NCBI RefSeq assembly: GCF_000969825.1
Contig: NZ_KQ033920.1
Coordinates: forward strand, 409,172-473,171
DNA: 64,000 nt
Direction of reading: 5' to 3'
Source of the DNA: Parabacteroides gordonii MS-1 = DSM 23371
Lineage (GTDB): Bacteria > Bacteroidota > Bacteroidia > Bacteroidales > Tannerellaceae
The translations under genes were made by a program, and so were the position numbers. This document shows, piece after piece, positions 52,921 to 60,865 of this stretch. The notes under the pieces are model-generated. The model did no database searches. It was not told the DNA's origin and was given only the letters and a program-made list of their open reading frames with translations. How positions within the stretch are numbered: position 1 is the first letter of the stretch; each line of letters begins with the position of its first letter.

Positions 52921-53533
52921 ATGAAACGATTATTAGAACAGAGATTTTTCCGCTTATTATCGGAATACTCGCAGCGTAAAGTTTATGTAACAGAGTTTAC
53001 AGAAGCTATTGAGGAATTGGCTACCCATTTAGCCGATTTTAGTATCAACGAACAGGATTATAGCGTTTTACTTCGTTATTTCTCTTTTGGTTTGCATCGT
53101 CTTAAATCGTATCGTGTACGGTTTGAGCAAGAAAAAAATGCCCTACTTGCATTTAATTGATGAAGCAATAGAATTAATCAAAACAGAAATACGCATAGTG
53201 AATTTGCATATCAAATACCCCGAACAATTCGAGCAACACGCAAATAAGCTATTCCTTTCTCCTCTCCATTTAGCTGATAAAACAAGCCTTATCAATATCA
53301 TGGAAATTGTCAGCGGTCTATTTCTTTCCCAGCGTATAATATATCAGGATAGCAAACCCGTTCATTTGACGGATTTAGGCAAAGCCTTTGAATGGCTTTT
53401 CAATATCAAGTTGGGTGATTACCATCAAAAGCACATGGATGTCATCAAGCGAAAACCAGCTAAACTAACAGAGTTCCTTAATCAACTGGCAAACCTTATT
53501 CGAAAAGAACACGAAAATAAAGGGTATAGATAA
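52921..53533 (+). pseudogene. rteC: rteC homologue with a frameshift in an A7 run
   Basis: The first frame (MKRLLEQRFFRLLSEYSQRK...) stops at 53160; from about 53130 the +1 frame continues as MPYLHLIDEAIELIKTEIRI and NIMEIVSGLFLSQRIIYQDS to LGKAFEWLFNIKLGDYHQKH and stops at 53533. The break falls on a run of seven A (gaaaaaaatg); six would restore one RteC protein of about 203 residues. This may be mutation, a sequencing error or slippage. Same position as the intact IME1 rteC. Confidence 0.8.
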
Positions 53534-53556
53534 TCAGGTGTTTAGCATCAATTTAT

Positions 53557-53626
53557 ACGGGGTAGCGTATGCTACCCCGTAATTTGTTTGCTTCTCTTTT
53601 CCGAACTTTGCTTCATCAATCGATTG
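53557..53626 (+). promoter_or_regulatory. Conserved inverted repeat and promoter block, copy 2
   Basis: ACGGGGTAGC / GCTACCCCGT (53557-53566, 53571-53580, perfect) is followed 20 bp later by the same 26-bp block as in IME1 (53601-53626, with GAACTTTG and CAATCGATTG). The arms differ in sequence from IME1 while symmetry and spacing are kept. Confidence 0.6.
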
Positions 53627-53662
53627 GTAATTATTAGTGTATAATCTGAAAAATGAAGCAAT

Positions 53663-53986
53663 ATGTATGTAGATAATTACGAGTTCAAAGACTGGATGCA
53701 AAAGCTACTTGATAAACTGGATGAAGTAGGCAAAGATGTAAAGAGTTTGCAGACCAACCCCGAAGTGATGCCGAATGACAAACTTTTGGATAATCAGGAT
53801 TTATGCCTGCTATTCAAAGTAAGTACACGGACATTGCAGAGATTGAGAAGCAAAAAACTGCTGCCCTTTATGATGATTAGCGGAAAAGCCTACTACCGGG
53901 CTTCCGATGTGCGTGAGTTCATAAAGGAACGGTTCGATGTGGGTACGCTTCGAAAGTTCGAGAAAGAACACGGAGCGAATAAGTAA
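53663..53986 (+). CDS. Helix-turn-helix (excisionase-like) protein
   Basis: 107 residues. Helical start YVDNYEFKDWMQKLLDKLDE, then HTH LDNQDLCLLFKVSTRTLQRL and wing MISGKAYYRASDVREFIKER. Close relative of the IME1 protein at 7325 with the same upstream block. Candidate directionality factor or regulator of excision. Confidence 0.85.
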   Translation: MYVDNYEFKDWMQKLLDKLDEVGKDVKSLQTNPEVMPNDKLLDNQDLCLLFKVSTRTLQRLRSKKLLPFMMISGKAYYRASDVREFIKERFDVGTLRKFEKEHGANK

Positions 53987-54054
53987 AGCTGAAATTCATC
54001 CCGAAACTGTACACGTGGCAGTTCCGGGATGTTTTTCTTTTGGCAAGTATCTAT

Positions 54055-54504
54055 TTATTTCTTTACTGATATAATCCCCTCTTCCTTATAAGATACTTCA
54101 AACTGTTTGGTAAGTGCAATAATCTGCTGGTTCGTCTTTACCAGTTCGACAGTGTATTGTTCCAGTTTATAAAGCAAAGCAAGTGCTTTCTTTTCCGCAA
54201 AATTAGAATGGAGCTCTTTCACCGTTTGGTTATACAGTATGCCTATGCTCCTGAATTGTGAAAACAATTGGGAGAGTTGGATATAATAATCAACCTTGCT
54301 TTTATCAATCTTAAGCACCTTAAATGACTTCCCAAAGATACAGTTCTTAATAAAATGTGCTTTCATCCTGTAGCCTGACTGGTCGTAAAAGGCTAAGAAC
54401 TTGGCGTTCTCCACATCGTCCAAATTAAGAGAATAACGGTGTGTTCGTAGGTCAAGTTTAGGCTTGCGCCCACCTTTGTTAAATGACTTCTTTTTCTGTT
54501 CCAT
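54055..54504 (-). CDS. Mobilization accessory protein (MobA/MobC-like)
   Basis: 149 residues. Basic N-terminus (KKKSFNKGGRKPKLDLRTHR) followed by a ribbon-helix-helix-like part (YSLNLDDVENAKFLAFYDQS) and a helical region with the typical LSQLFSQFRSIGILYNQTVK, as in relaxosome accessory proteins of Bacteroides elements. It should bind oriT; hairpins lie directly upstream at 54523-54606. No relaxase gene is next to it, unlike IME1. Confidence 0.72.
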   Translation of the reverse strand: MEQKKKSFNKGGRKPKLDLRTHRYSLNLDDVENAKFLAFYDQSGYRMKAHFIKNCIFGKSFKVLKIDKSKVDYYIQLSQLFSQFRSIGILYNQTVKELHSNFAEKKALALLYKLEQYTVELVKTNQQIIALTKQFEVSYKEEGIISVKK

Positions 54505-54522
54505 AATTATAAATATTTACTG

Positions 54523-54606
54523 GTTTTACGACTTCGGAGTAAAACTAACCACCTGCTAAGGTGGCAAGGTTTTGAGGTGCTAAAAACGAAGTGCGGACCT
54601 CAAAAC
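54523..54606. other. oriT-like inverted repeats of IME2
   Basis: Three inverted repeats upstream of the Mob gene: GTTTTAC/GTAAAAC (54523, 54539), CCACCT/AGGTGG (54549, 54559) and GTTTTGAGGT/ACCTCAAAAC (54569, 54597). The remaining part of the 490-bp gap to 54994 is AT-rich and shows no gene. Likely origin of transfer and Mob promoter. Confidence 0.55.
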
Positions 54607-54994
54607 ACAACTTGCTATGTTCTAATGAACATAAAAATCCTCCTTTCGTCGGATTGCCAAAGCAAGCGATTCGGCTTCTTCCTATGTCTGTTTATTGATT
54701 ACAAAATTACAGACAGCAATTTATCTTTGAAATATAAGCTATTACGCCAAATTGCGACACAAACGGACAAAGTACCCCTATTTTAAAAAGCATCTGTTTT
54801 TACTCTTTTCTTTGCCAAAAATTGATTGAATGAATGCAATATATAAGACTGCCAAACAATCTTTAGAAATGGCTTTAAACGATGTCTGAAAGCTATTTAA
54901 AGAAAAAGCGATATAGCTATAAAACTGGCTGGCTTTCTTTCAATCAGTATCAGAAATCAATCAACTTATTTATAAACCATTAAAAATTGAAAGT

Positions 54995-55282
54995 ATGGAA
55001 GAAGTAAAACAATCATTACAGCAAAAACAGGAGAACTATAAAGCGGTGTATCTCCAAAAGCGAATAATCTGCAACCGTCAAAGCGTGTACATAAGTGGGG
55101 AGATACAGAAATGTATCATGCAGATTGTAGGCGTGATTACTGGCAAACAGGTAAGTATCGGAAATTTCATAGATAACGTACTGGAAGAACATTTGAATAC
55201 ACATAATGATGTTCTTTCGGCTCTCTATCGGGAAGAAATGCGGAAAGGAATATTCAACCAGTCAAAAGAGAAAAACGTATGA
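54995..55282 (+). CDS. DUF3408-family protein
   Basis: 95 residues. The conserved part reads VYISGEIQKCIMQIVGVITG then KQVSIGNFIDNVLEEHLNTH, as in DUF3408 proteins found next to transfer genes of Bacteroides elements; probably a ribbon-helix-helix DNA-binding protein. It overlaps the next gene by 4 bp. Confidence 0.72.
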   Translation: MEEVKQSLQQKQENYKAVYLQKRIICNRQSVYISGEIQKCIMQIVGVITGKQVSIGNFIDNVLEEHLNTHNDVLSALYREEMRKGIFNQSKEKNV

Positions 55283-55584
55283 ATATCGTAACTATTGAGG
55301 AACAGACCTTTAAACAGGCGTGCGGTCGGTTTTCCGGCTTCGCCAGTCAGGTGGAAAGGATTTGTAAAGAGAATACCCGTCAGCCGGATGAATGGCTGTC
55401 AGGTCGTGAAGTGTGTGCCCTGCTGGGTATCAGCATCCGAAGTTTACAGAACTATCGGGATAGCGGTAAACTGGGCTACTCCCAAATTGGTAACAAACTG
55501 TACTATAAATCTGCCGATATTGAAAGACTGATTGCAGATTGTACAGAAAACAAGAAAGCGAATTTTATATCAAACAATAAATAA
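55279..55584 (+). CDS. Helix-turn-helix (MerR/Xis-like) protein
   Basis: 101 residues. FKQACGRFSGFASQVERICK at the start, then WLSGREVCALLGISIRSLQN and the wing YSQIGNKLYYKSADIERLIA. Same family as the proteins at 53663 and 55957. Overlaps DUF3408 by 4 bp. Confidence 0.82.
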   Translation: MNIVTIEEQTFKQACGRFSGFASQVERICKENTRQPDEWLSGREVCALLGISIRSLQNYRDSGKLGYSQIGNKLYYKSADIERLIADCTENKKANFISNNK

Positions 55585-55594
55585 ATATTGTCCT

Positions 55595-55897
55595 ATGGAA
55601 AAGAAAGAAGAAAATAATATGGAAGTAAACCAATCATTCAAGTTATCGGCTATTGTCGGAATATGGGAAAGTTTAAATCTTCATCCTACGGTGATGATAT
55701 ACCAGAGTAAGAAAAAGCATTTCCTTTCGATGCTCCATGTATCGGATAACGGACAGGCGAAACCAGCCATTTACGAGATACAGAAAGAAGATAACCGTTA
55801 CTTCATCGTTGAAGCCTTTAAACGGCTTTATATCGGCTATGATGCAGTAAAAGATAGTATTTCCATTTTTTACTATGGCGAGTACCTGCGTAACTGA
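55595..55897 (+). CDS. DUF3876-like protein
   Basis: 100 residues from the ATG at 55595. FKLSAIVGIWESLNLHPTVM, YQSKKKHFLSMLHVSDNGQA, YFIVEAFKRLYIGYDAVKDS: a small beta-rich protein of a kind seen only in Bacteroidetes mobile elements, as far as I recall. Function unknown. Confidence 0.65.
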   Translation: MEKKEENNMEVNQSFKLSAIVGIWESLNLHPTVMIYQSKKKHFLSMLHVSDNGQAKPAIYEIQKEDNRYFIVEAFKRLYIGYDAVKDSISIFYYGEYLRN

Positions 55898-55956
55898 CAG
55901 GCGTATGTCTGTCAATCATTCAAACGAATTATAAATCAATATAACGATATAATAAT

Positions 55957-56250
55957 ATGGAACTGATAAATGGCAACAGTGAAATAATTAAGGACTTCTT
56001 TCTGTCTATGGATAGACTGTTAGACGGTATCAGCCGACTGGCAAAAGAAAGCAAACTGCACTTGAACGGTGAAAAGTTTCTAAGTAATAGGGAAGCAGCC
56101 AAATGTCTGAAAGTAAGTATCCGCACGCTGCAAGAGTGGAGAGATACAGGCGTTATCCCTTATATTCAGATAAAAGGTAAAATCATCTACCGTCAAAGCG
56201 ATGTGGAAAGGCTTTTACAGACCTACTACAACAAGGAACGGCAGGAATAA
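55957..56250 (+). CDS. Helix-turn-helix (MerR/Xis-like) protein
   Basis: 97 residues. FLSMDRLLDGISRLAKESKL, then FLSNREAAKCLKVSIRTLQE and the wing YIQIKGKIIYRQSDVERLLQ. Third HTH protein of this family in IME2. Convergent with the integrase at 56508; the structured element fills the gap. Confidence 0.82.
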   Translation: MELINGNSEIIKDFFLSMDRLLDGISRLAKESKLHLNGEKFLSNREAAKCLKVSIRTLQEWRDTGVIPYIQIKGKIIYRQSDVERLLQTYYNKERQE

Positions 56251-56296
56251 CCTATCATCCTTAGAAAAAACACATTTTTTTCCGAAACTGACTAAG

Positions 56297-56445
56297 AACA
56301 TTAACTTTATTAGTGTAGTATTCCGTCTGTGCAAGTCTTTGGAAGAAAATACTACCCGAACATCGTGAGGTGTGGAGATTTTCTTTCAAACCCGTAGGGC
56401 TTGGACTTGAACGGACAGAATATGGAGCTTACCTTTGTTAATGTT
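56297..56445 (-). other. Structured noncoding element behind int (copy 2)
   Basis: 149 bp behind the integrase gene at 56508 (minus strand). Outer arms AACATTAAC (56297-56305) and GTTAATGTT (56437-56445) are the same as in copy 1; inner arms 56320-56337 and 56404-56421 match at 15 of 18. The loop again holds a CCC-GTA-GGG hairpin and the strings AAAATACTACCCGAA and AGGTGTGGAGATTT are conserved. At two stem positions T-A/C-G pairs swap between copies, so pairing is preserved while sequence changes. Confidence 0.75.
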
Positions 56446-56507
56446 TTATTCAGCTTTGGAAAAAGTACGAAAGCCGGATAGTAAATTGAATACGATAAAA
56501 CTGTATT

Positions 56508-57830
56508 TTATTTCTTTCCGGGAAATATTTGTTTCACTTTTAGCCATTGAGAAAATTTCTTGTGTGCTATGTCCGAAGTAATATCACTTTCAAGCACTTG
56601 GTATTTACCACTTACTTTGGTAAAGAGTTTTTTCATATCCTCGTTTACTTTCTTATTGGTGATTTTAGCGTATAACTGTGTGGTTTGAATAGAACAGTGT
56701 CCCATGAGTTTACTAAGCGTTTCTATCGGAACTCCCTGTGAGATACACGTTTGAGTAGCATATGTATGGCGTGCCATGTGATAGGTTAAATTTCGTTCTA
56801 TACCGCATAATTTGGCTATTTCTTTTAGGTTAATACAGATATTGGAAAGGCTTATCATGTTAAAAACCTTATCCGTTTTCCGTTCGTCCTTGTACTTCTC
56901 AATAATCATCAAAGGAATACTTAATAGTTTGATGCTGCATACCGTCCCTGTTTTTTGGCGTGGTATCTTTATCCATGTGCTGCCGTCCTGCTCCGTTATC
57001 AGGTTATCCACTGACAAGGCGCACATGTCCGCATACGACAAGCCCGTAAAAGCTGAAAAGACAAACCAGTCCCTTGTACGGTAATATCTTTTAGTCTCTA
57101 TCGGAGTGGTGAGTAATTGTTGAAATTCCTCTTCCGTCAAATGCCTGTACTTTTTCAATGGCTGTTCCGCTACATAGTTCATAAACGGGTTACGTCTTAG
57201 CGTTCCCTGATTGATGGCACGTGTGACTATCTTTTTCAATGCAATCATACGTCCTAAAACGGTGCTTGCCTGCATCCGCTTTTCTACTCTCAAATAGAAA
57301 TCAAAATCATTTATAAACTTATGCGTAAGGCTGACTAACGGCACATCTTCCGAATTGTATTTCATGCGAATAAAGTTTGAAAGATGTTTGTATGTCAATA
57401 GATAAGAATAATAAGTATCATAAACACGGTTCACGCCTACACGTTTTTCAAATTCGGTGTTATGTTCCTGAAATAGCTGTAACAGTTGGGATGCTTTTTC
57501 ACCTATACCGTTCAGGGCGTTCTTTATCCTTTCGGCTGTTACATACCCCTCTGTTTCCACTATCCGGGAATAGTGGGCTTTTACTTGCTTTTCCAAACGG
57601 TCAAGAGTCCGGTTTATATCGGAAAGTTCCTTTCTTTCTTTTTTCGCCCGTCCTTTCTTTGCGTCCCAATCAGGGGAAGAAAGATTGATTTTCGTGCTGA
57701 ACTGAACGGAGTTCGCATCTACTGTTATACGTCCGACTATCGGACAAGTACCGTCTTTTCTACGCTTGGACGTGTTGAGATAAAACAGGACGGCAAAGGT
57801 GCTTCTTTTGGCTTTTGTATTCTTTTCCAT
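56508..57830 (-). CDS. int: Tyrosine recombinase of IME2, first of a tandem pair
   Basis: 440 residues, slightly longer than usual at the C-terminus (LESDITSDIAHKKFSQWLKV). Box I RTRDWFVFSAFTGLSYADMC, box II YHMARHTYATQTCISQGVPI, HCSIQTTQLYAKI with the tyrosine. It lies downstream of the 57857 integrase with 26 bp between them, so the pair is probably one operon. Confidence 0.93.
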   Translation of the reverse strand: MEKNTKAKRSTFAVLFYLNTSKRRKDGTCPIVGRITVDANSVQFSTKINLSSPDWDAKKGRAKKERKELSDINRTLDRLEKQVKAHYSRIVETEGYVTAERIKNALNGIGEKASQLLQLFQEHNTEFEKRVGVNRVYDTYYSYLLTYKHLSNFIRMKYNSEDVPLVSLTHKFINDFDFYLRVEKRMQASTVLGRMIALKKIVTRAINQGTLRRNPFMNYVAEQPLKKYRHLTEEEFQQLLTTPIETKRYYRTRDWFVFSAFTGLSYADMCALSVDNLITEQDGSTWIKIPRQKTGTVCSIKLLSIPLMIIEKYKDERKTDKVFNMISLSNICINLKEIAKLCGIERNLTYHMARHTYATQTCISQGVPIETLSKLMGHCSIQTTQLYAKITNKKVNEDMKKLFTKVSGKYQVLESDITSDIAHKKFSQWLKVKQIFPGKK

Positions 57831-57856
57831 ATTGATAGTAATTTAGAATGATATGT

Positions 57857-59089
57857 TTATTGTTCTGTGCCAACCAACCGGAATTTATCTTTTATCCGTT
57901 CTTCCAGTTTGTCGGTGTCCTCTGATATTTTGTTATTGCTGATTTTTGCGTATATCTGCGTGGAACGCAAATCCCTATGTCCTAACATACGGCTTACTGT
58001 TTCTATCGGAACACCTTGAGATAAGCAAATTTCGGATGCGTAGGTATGCCGCCCGGCATGGAAAATAAGTTTTCGTTTCAGTCCGCACAGTCGAGCGACA
58101 ACTTTCAGGTTCTTGTTCAACCTGCCGCAGCTTTGCATCGGCAACAGTTTTCCATCAGGGGCTAAACCTTTATACTTGTTAAGAATTTGCAGGGGGATTT
58201 CCATCAGTGGTATTTCACAAGGCGTTCCAGTTTTCTGCCGGGTGGTTTCTATCCATAGCACACCATCGGAAGCCCTGACGATATTCTTTTCTGTAAGGTT
58301 GCAAATGTCCCTGTACGCCAATCCGGTGAAAACAGAGAATAAAAACATATCACGGGTTAAGTATCTGCATGGATGGTCTAACGGGGTAACCATTATTTTA
58401 TTCAGTTCTTCACGTGTCAGGTATTTCTGTTCGGCTTTCGGTCTTTCAGGTGAATAACCGTCAAACGGGTCACGGGTTATAATCCCCTCACCAGTGGCAA
58501 GTTTTATCATTTTACGCAAATGGCGTATGATGCCTAATATCGTGTTGGGTTTTAATTTCAATTCCACACGCAGATAAAAATCGTATTTCTCGATGAAAGA
58601 GAAATCAAGCTGTGTAAATGGAATATCCGATAACTTGCATTTTAATGACATAAACCGTTTAAGATGGTTCAGGGAGTTTTCATACTGTACCTGTGTGGAT
58701 AACTCACGGTTCACGCCTACACGTTTCTTAAAATCTTCATTATGGCGTGCAAAGTAGCTGATTAGTGTTTCCTGCCCGGATGCGATGCCTTGAAATGTGT
58801 TCTTTACCTCGCTTGCAGTGATAGTATTTTTTATTTCTTGTAATTTGCGGTAACTGGTGTTTATCGCTACATTGATTTTATCCAATGTGGCGTTTATTTC
58901 GGTAGCGTGTTTACTCTTGCCTGTTACCCTGCCTGAAACAATATCCCAAAGGGATGCTTTGGCGGTAAGTTTTGCGCTGAACTGTACAACGTCTTTTCCA
59001 ATGGTGATTTTTCCTATAACGGGACACTCGCCGTTTTTCTTTTCATCGGTTTTTCTTAGGTAGAAATGCACTTTCAAATCTGTTTTCAT
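57857..59089 (-). CDS. int: Tyrosine recombinase of IME2, second of a tandem pair
   Basis: 410 residues from the ATG at 59089 (MKTDLKVHFYLRKTDEKKNG); a longer frame from 59125 is possible, but the shorter one matches the other integrase N-termini. Box I TRDMFLFSVFTGLAYRDICN, box II FHAGRHTYASEICLSQGVPI, HRDLRSTQIYAKI. First gene read from the right end of IME2. Tandem integrases may act together, as in some Bacteroides elements that need more than one recombinase. Confidence 0.93.
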   Translation of the reverse strand: MKTDLKVHFYLRKTDEKKNGECPVIGKITIGKDVVQFSAKLTAKASLWDIVSGRVTGKSKHATEINATLDKINVAINTSYRKLQEIKNTITASEVKNTFQGIASGQETLISYFARHNEDFKKRVGVNRELSTQVQYENSLNHLKRFMSLKCKLSDIPFTQLDFSFIEKYDFYLRVELKLKPNTILGIIRHLRKMIKLATGEGIITRDPFDGYSPERPKAEQKYLTREELNKIMVTPLDHPCRYLTRDMFLFSVFTGLAYRDICNLTEKNIVRASDGVLWIETTRQKTGTPCEIPLMEIPLQILNKYKGLAPDGKLLPMQSCGRLNKNLKVVARLCGLKRKLIFHAGRHTYASEICLSQGVPIETVSRMLGHRDLRSTQIYAKISNNKISEDTDKLEERIKDKFRLVGTEQ

Positions 59090-59125
59090 ATCTCTGTTTT
59101 TTAAAGTTGATAAAATTACATTCAA

Positions 59126-59412
59126 CAGAGTTATTTGAAATGATGCAAGCCACTGACAAACAGACCGTTCAAAGGTCTAATAAGGACAGCGAAAAGAGAG
59201 AAACGAGCAGATTTGTAGAAGTCCGTCCTATTTCCTTGTTTTTCTGCCTGTTGCCGACCTCTAAAAAGGGTAACGGATAAGCAACGGAACTACTACCTGA
59301 ATACGCTCTCTTTTTCTTTTTCAAGGGTGGACAGCTAACGACTACAAACGACAAACATACATGATTATCTGCGCTTTACGCTTTATTGCTAATAATTACC
59401 TTTTCAGTATAT
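59126..59412. other. Gene-free right end of IME2
   Basis: Holds the right direct repeat (59263-59286) followed by ACTACTACCTGAA, a string with a counterpart (TACTACCTAA) at the ICE arm sites near 59663. No gene seen. Confidence 0.6.
59263..59286 (+). repeat. 24-bp terminal direct repeat of IME2, right copy
   Basis: AAAAAGGGTAACGGAT followed by aAGCAACG; one mismatch to the left copy at 50775-50798. About 127 bp inside the right junction. Confidence 0.75.
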
Positions 59413-59604
59413 ACTTTCGCTACGACCACCACGCTGTCAAAGGGCGTACCCATTGAAACGGTGTCCAAGATGCTGGGACACACGAACATTGAAACGACCC
59501 AAATCTATGCCCGCATCACCAACAGCAAGATAGGCAGCGATATGCAAGGGCTTGACAAGAAGTTTGTCGGCATCGAGAAGATTTACAAGGAAGTCGCCAT
59601 GTAA
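59413..59604 (+). pseudogene. int: ICE tyrosine recombinase, 3' part
   Basis: In frame from the junction: TFATTTTLSKGVPIETVSKM, then LGHTNIETTQIYARI with the nucleophilic tyrosine, and stop at 59604. About 58 codons continue the 5' part at 49669-50721. The ATG at 59386 belongs to IME2 sequence and is not a native start. Confidence 0.92.
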
Positions 59605-59611
59605 ATTTTCA

Positions 59612-59658
59612 GTTACCTATATACCGTTGGTAACAAAACAGGTAACGATTTCGGTAAC
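59612..59658. repeat. Putative recombinase arm sites behind the ICE int gene
   Basis: GTTACC at 59612-59617 and GGTAAC at 59629, 59641 and 59653, the last two as GGTAACG. The same core stands at the ICE left end and in the IME2 terminal repeats. Confidence 0.5.
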
Positions 59659-60275
59659 GAAATACTACCTAATAAGCTATATCCAAGTATTTTACATCCT
59701 TTCACCTTGCGGGCAGTCCACCGACTACCCGCATTTTTTATTCCCTTTTCCACTGGCACATTCCCCGAAACGCCAGCCGTGCGTGGCATGGCTGACTGTA
59801 TTTCGTGAAAAGAGCCGTTGGAAACCCGCACAAGCGTACCGCAAGATGAACTTGCCATACCCTTGCCTTTCCCGCCCGCATGGAGTGTTCCCTAAAGGAT
59901 GAAAGGGAACAAGCACTTTTCCCCTGTTTCCCTATCTGTAAATCTTCCTCATTATGCAGTCCCCCAGCCGGGACAGTCGTTTTTATCATTTCAATAGGCA
60001 AAGGTAGCTACGGGGGCTTTTGGCTCTGCAAATTGGGTTTCATCGAAAAAAATTGTTCCAGCTTCCCGTTGGTCGGAAAAAATTTTTGTCGGAAAAATTT
60101 GCATAGCAAGACCCCTTCACCAACCAGCCTATGTGAAACGAAAACGACCGACCCGACCGGAAGACGCATAAAAAAAAAGTCGGATTTACGGGAAACAGGA
60201 AAAAAGTTCAGTGAAACTTCAACTCCCTCACCTCTCAAATCCGCATAAAATCAAAAACTTAAAAATTACAGCAAT
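59659..60275. other. Gene-free stretch before ardA
   Basis: About 600 bp with several short open frames on both strands, none with a recognisable protein or start region. It has A/T runs (GGAAAAAATTTTTGTCGG near 60075) and would contain the ardA promoter. Nothing else identified. Confidence 0.5.
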
Positions 60276-60809
60276 ATGGAAGCAAAGGTATTATCGGAAG
60301 CAAAAGTTTATGTAGGCACTTACGCCAAGTATAACAACGGTTCATTGTTTGGGGCATGGCTCGACCTTTCGGACTATTCAGACAAGGAAGAATTTTACGA
60401 AGCCTGCCGGGAACTTCACAAGGACGAGGAAGATGCGGAATATATGTTCCAAGACTGGGAGAACGTGCCGGAGGGCTTAATCGGCGAAAGCTGGATTTCT
60501 GAAAACTTCTTTTCCCTGCGTGATGCGGTAGAGGATTTGGACGACACCGAGCAGGAAGCCTTTTTCGTGTGGTGCAACTACAAAAGCCATGATTTGAGCG
60601 AGGAAGATGCGGACGACCTTATACGTGATTTCCGGGACGAGTATCGGGGACAATATGACGATGAAGAAGATTTCGCCTATGAAATTATCGAGGAATGTTA
60701 CGACCTGCCGGAGTTCGCAAAGACCTATTTCGATTATGAAAAGTTCGCCCGTGACCTGTTTATGTGCGATTACTGGTTTGATGACGGTTTTGTGTTCCGT
60801 GCGGCATAA
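60276..60809 (+). CDS. ardA: ArdA-type antirestriction protein
   Basis: 177 residues, very acidic, as expected for a DNA mimic. Start VYVGTYAKYNNGSLFGAWLD (the YNxGxLxGxWxxL motif), FQDWENVPEGLIGESWISEN near 60-80, and a Glu/Asp-rich end (FDYEKFARDLFMCDYWFDDG). ArdA blocks type I restriction enzymes during entry into a new host. PARIS systems are known to be triggered by anti-restriction proteins, so its presence beside a PARIS-like cassette in the same genome is of note. Confidence 0.92.
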   Translation: MEAKVLSEAKVYVGTYAKYNNGSLFGAWLDLSDYSDKEEFYEACRELHKDEEDAEYMFQDWENVPEGLIGESWISENFFSLRDAVEDLDDTEQEAFFVWCNYKSHDLSEEDADDLIRDFRDEYRGQYDDEEDFAYEIIEECYDLPEFAKTYFDYEKFARDLFMCDYWFDDGFVFRAA

Positions 60810-60865
60810 CCAAATACCAATCCGGGCGGGGTGTCAAAGCCCTGCCCGCTAAAAACAACCAAGCG

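Larger units (their letters stand above)
50710..59426. mobile_element. IME2: 8.7-kb element inserted in the ICE int gene
   Basis: Both junctions carry the same short core: ACGTTCGCCACAAC at 50707-50720 and ACTTTCGCTACGAC at 59413-59426 (identical at 11 of 14). The core encodes the FATT part of HTFATT. Contents: AraC, SnoaL-like, YjbR, frameshifted rteC, HTH proteins, Mob accessory protein (minus), DUF3408 and DUF3876 proteins, structured element, two integrases (minus). No relaxase is seen, so transfer would rely on the host ICE or another element in trans. Confidence 0.85.

Noticed and set aside
50710..59426. Split int as a simple assembly chimera
   Set aside because: Both junctions share the same core, the rejoined protein has normal length, and the insert is a coherent element with its own integrases; still, reads across the junctions would settle it.
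59605..60250. Several frames of 60-120 codons on both strands before ardA
   Set aside because: They overlap each other, contain low-complexity sequence and show no family or start signals.
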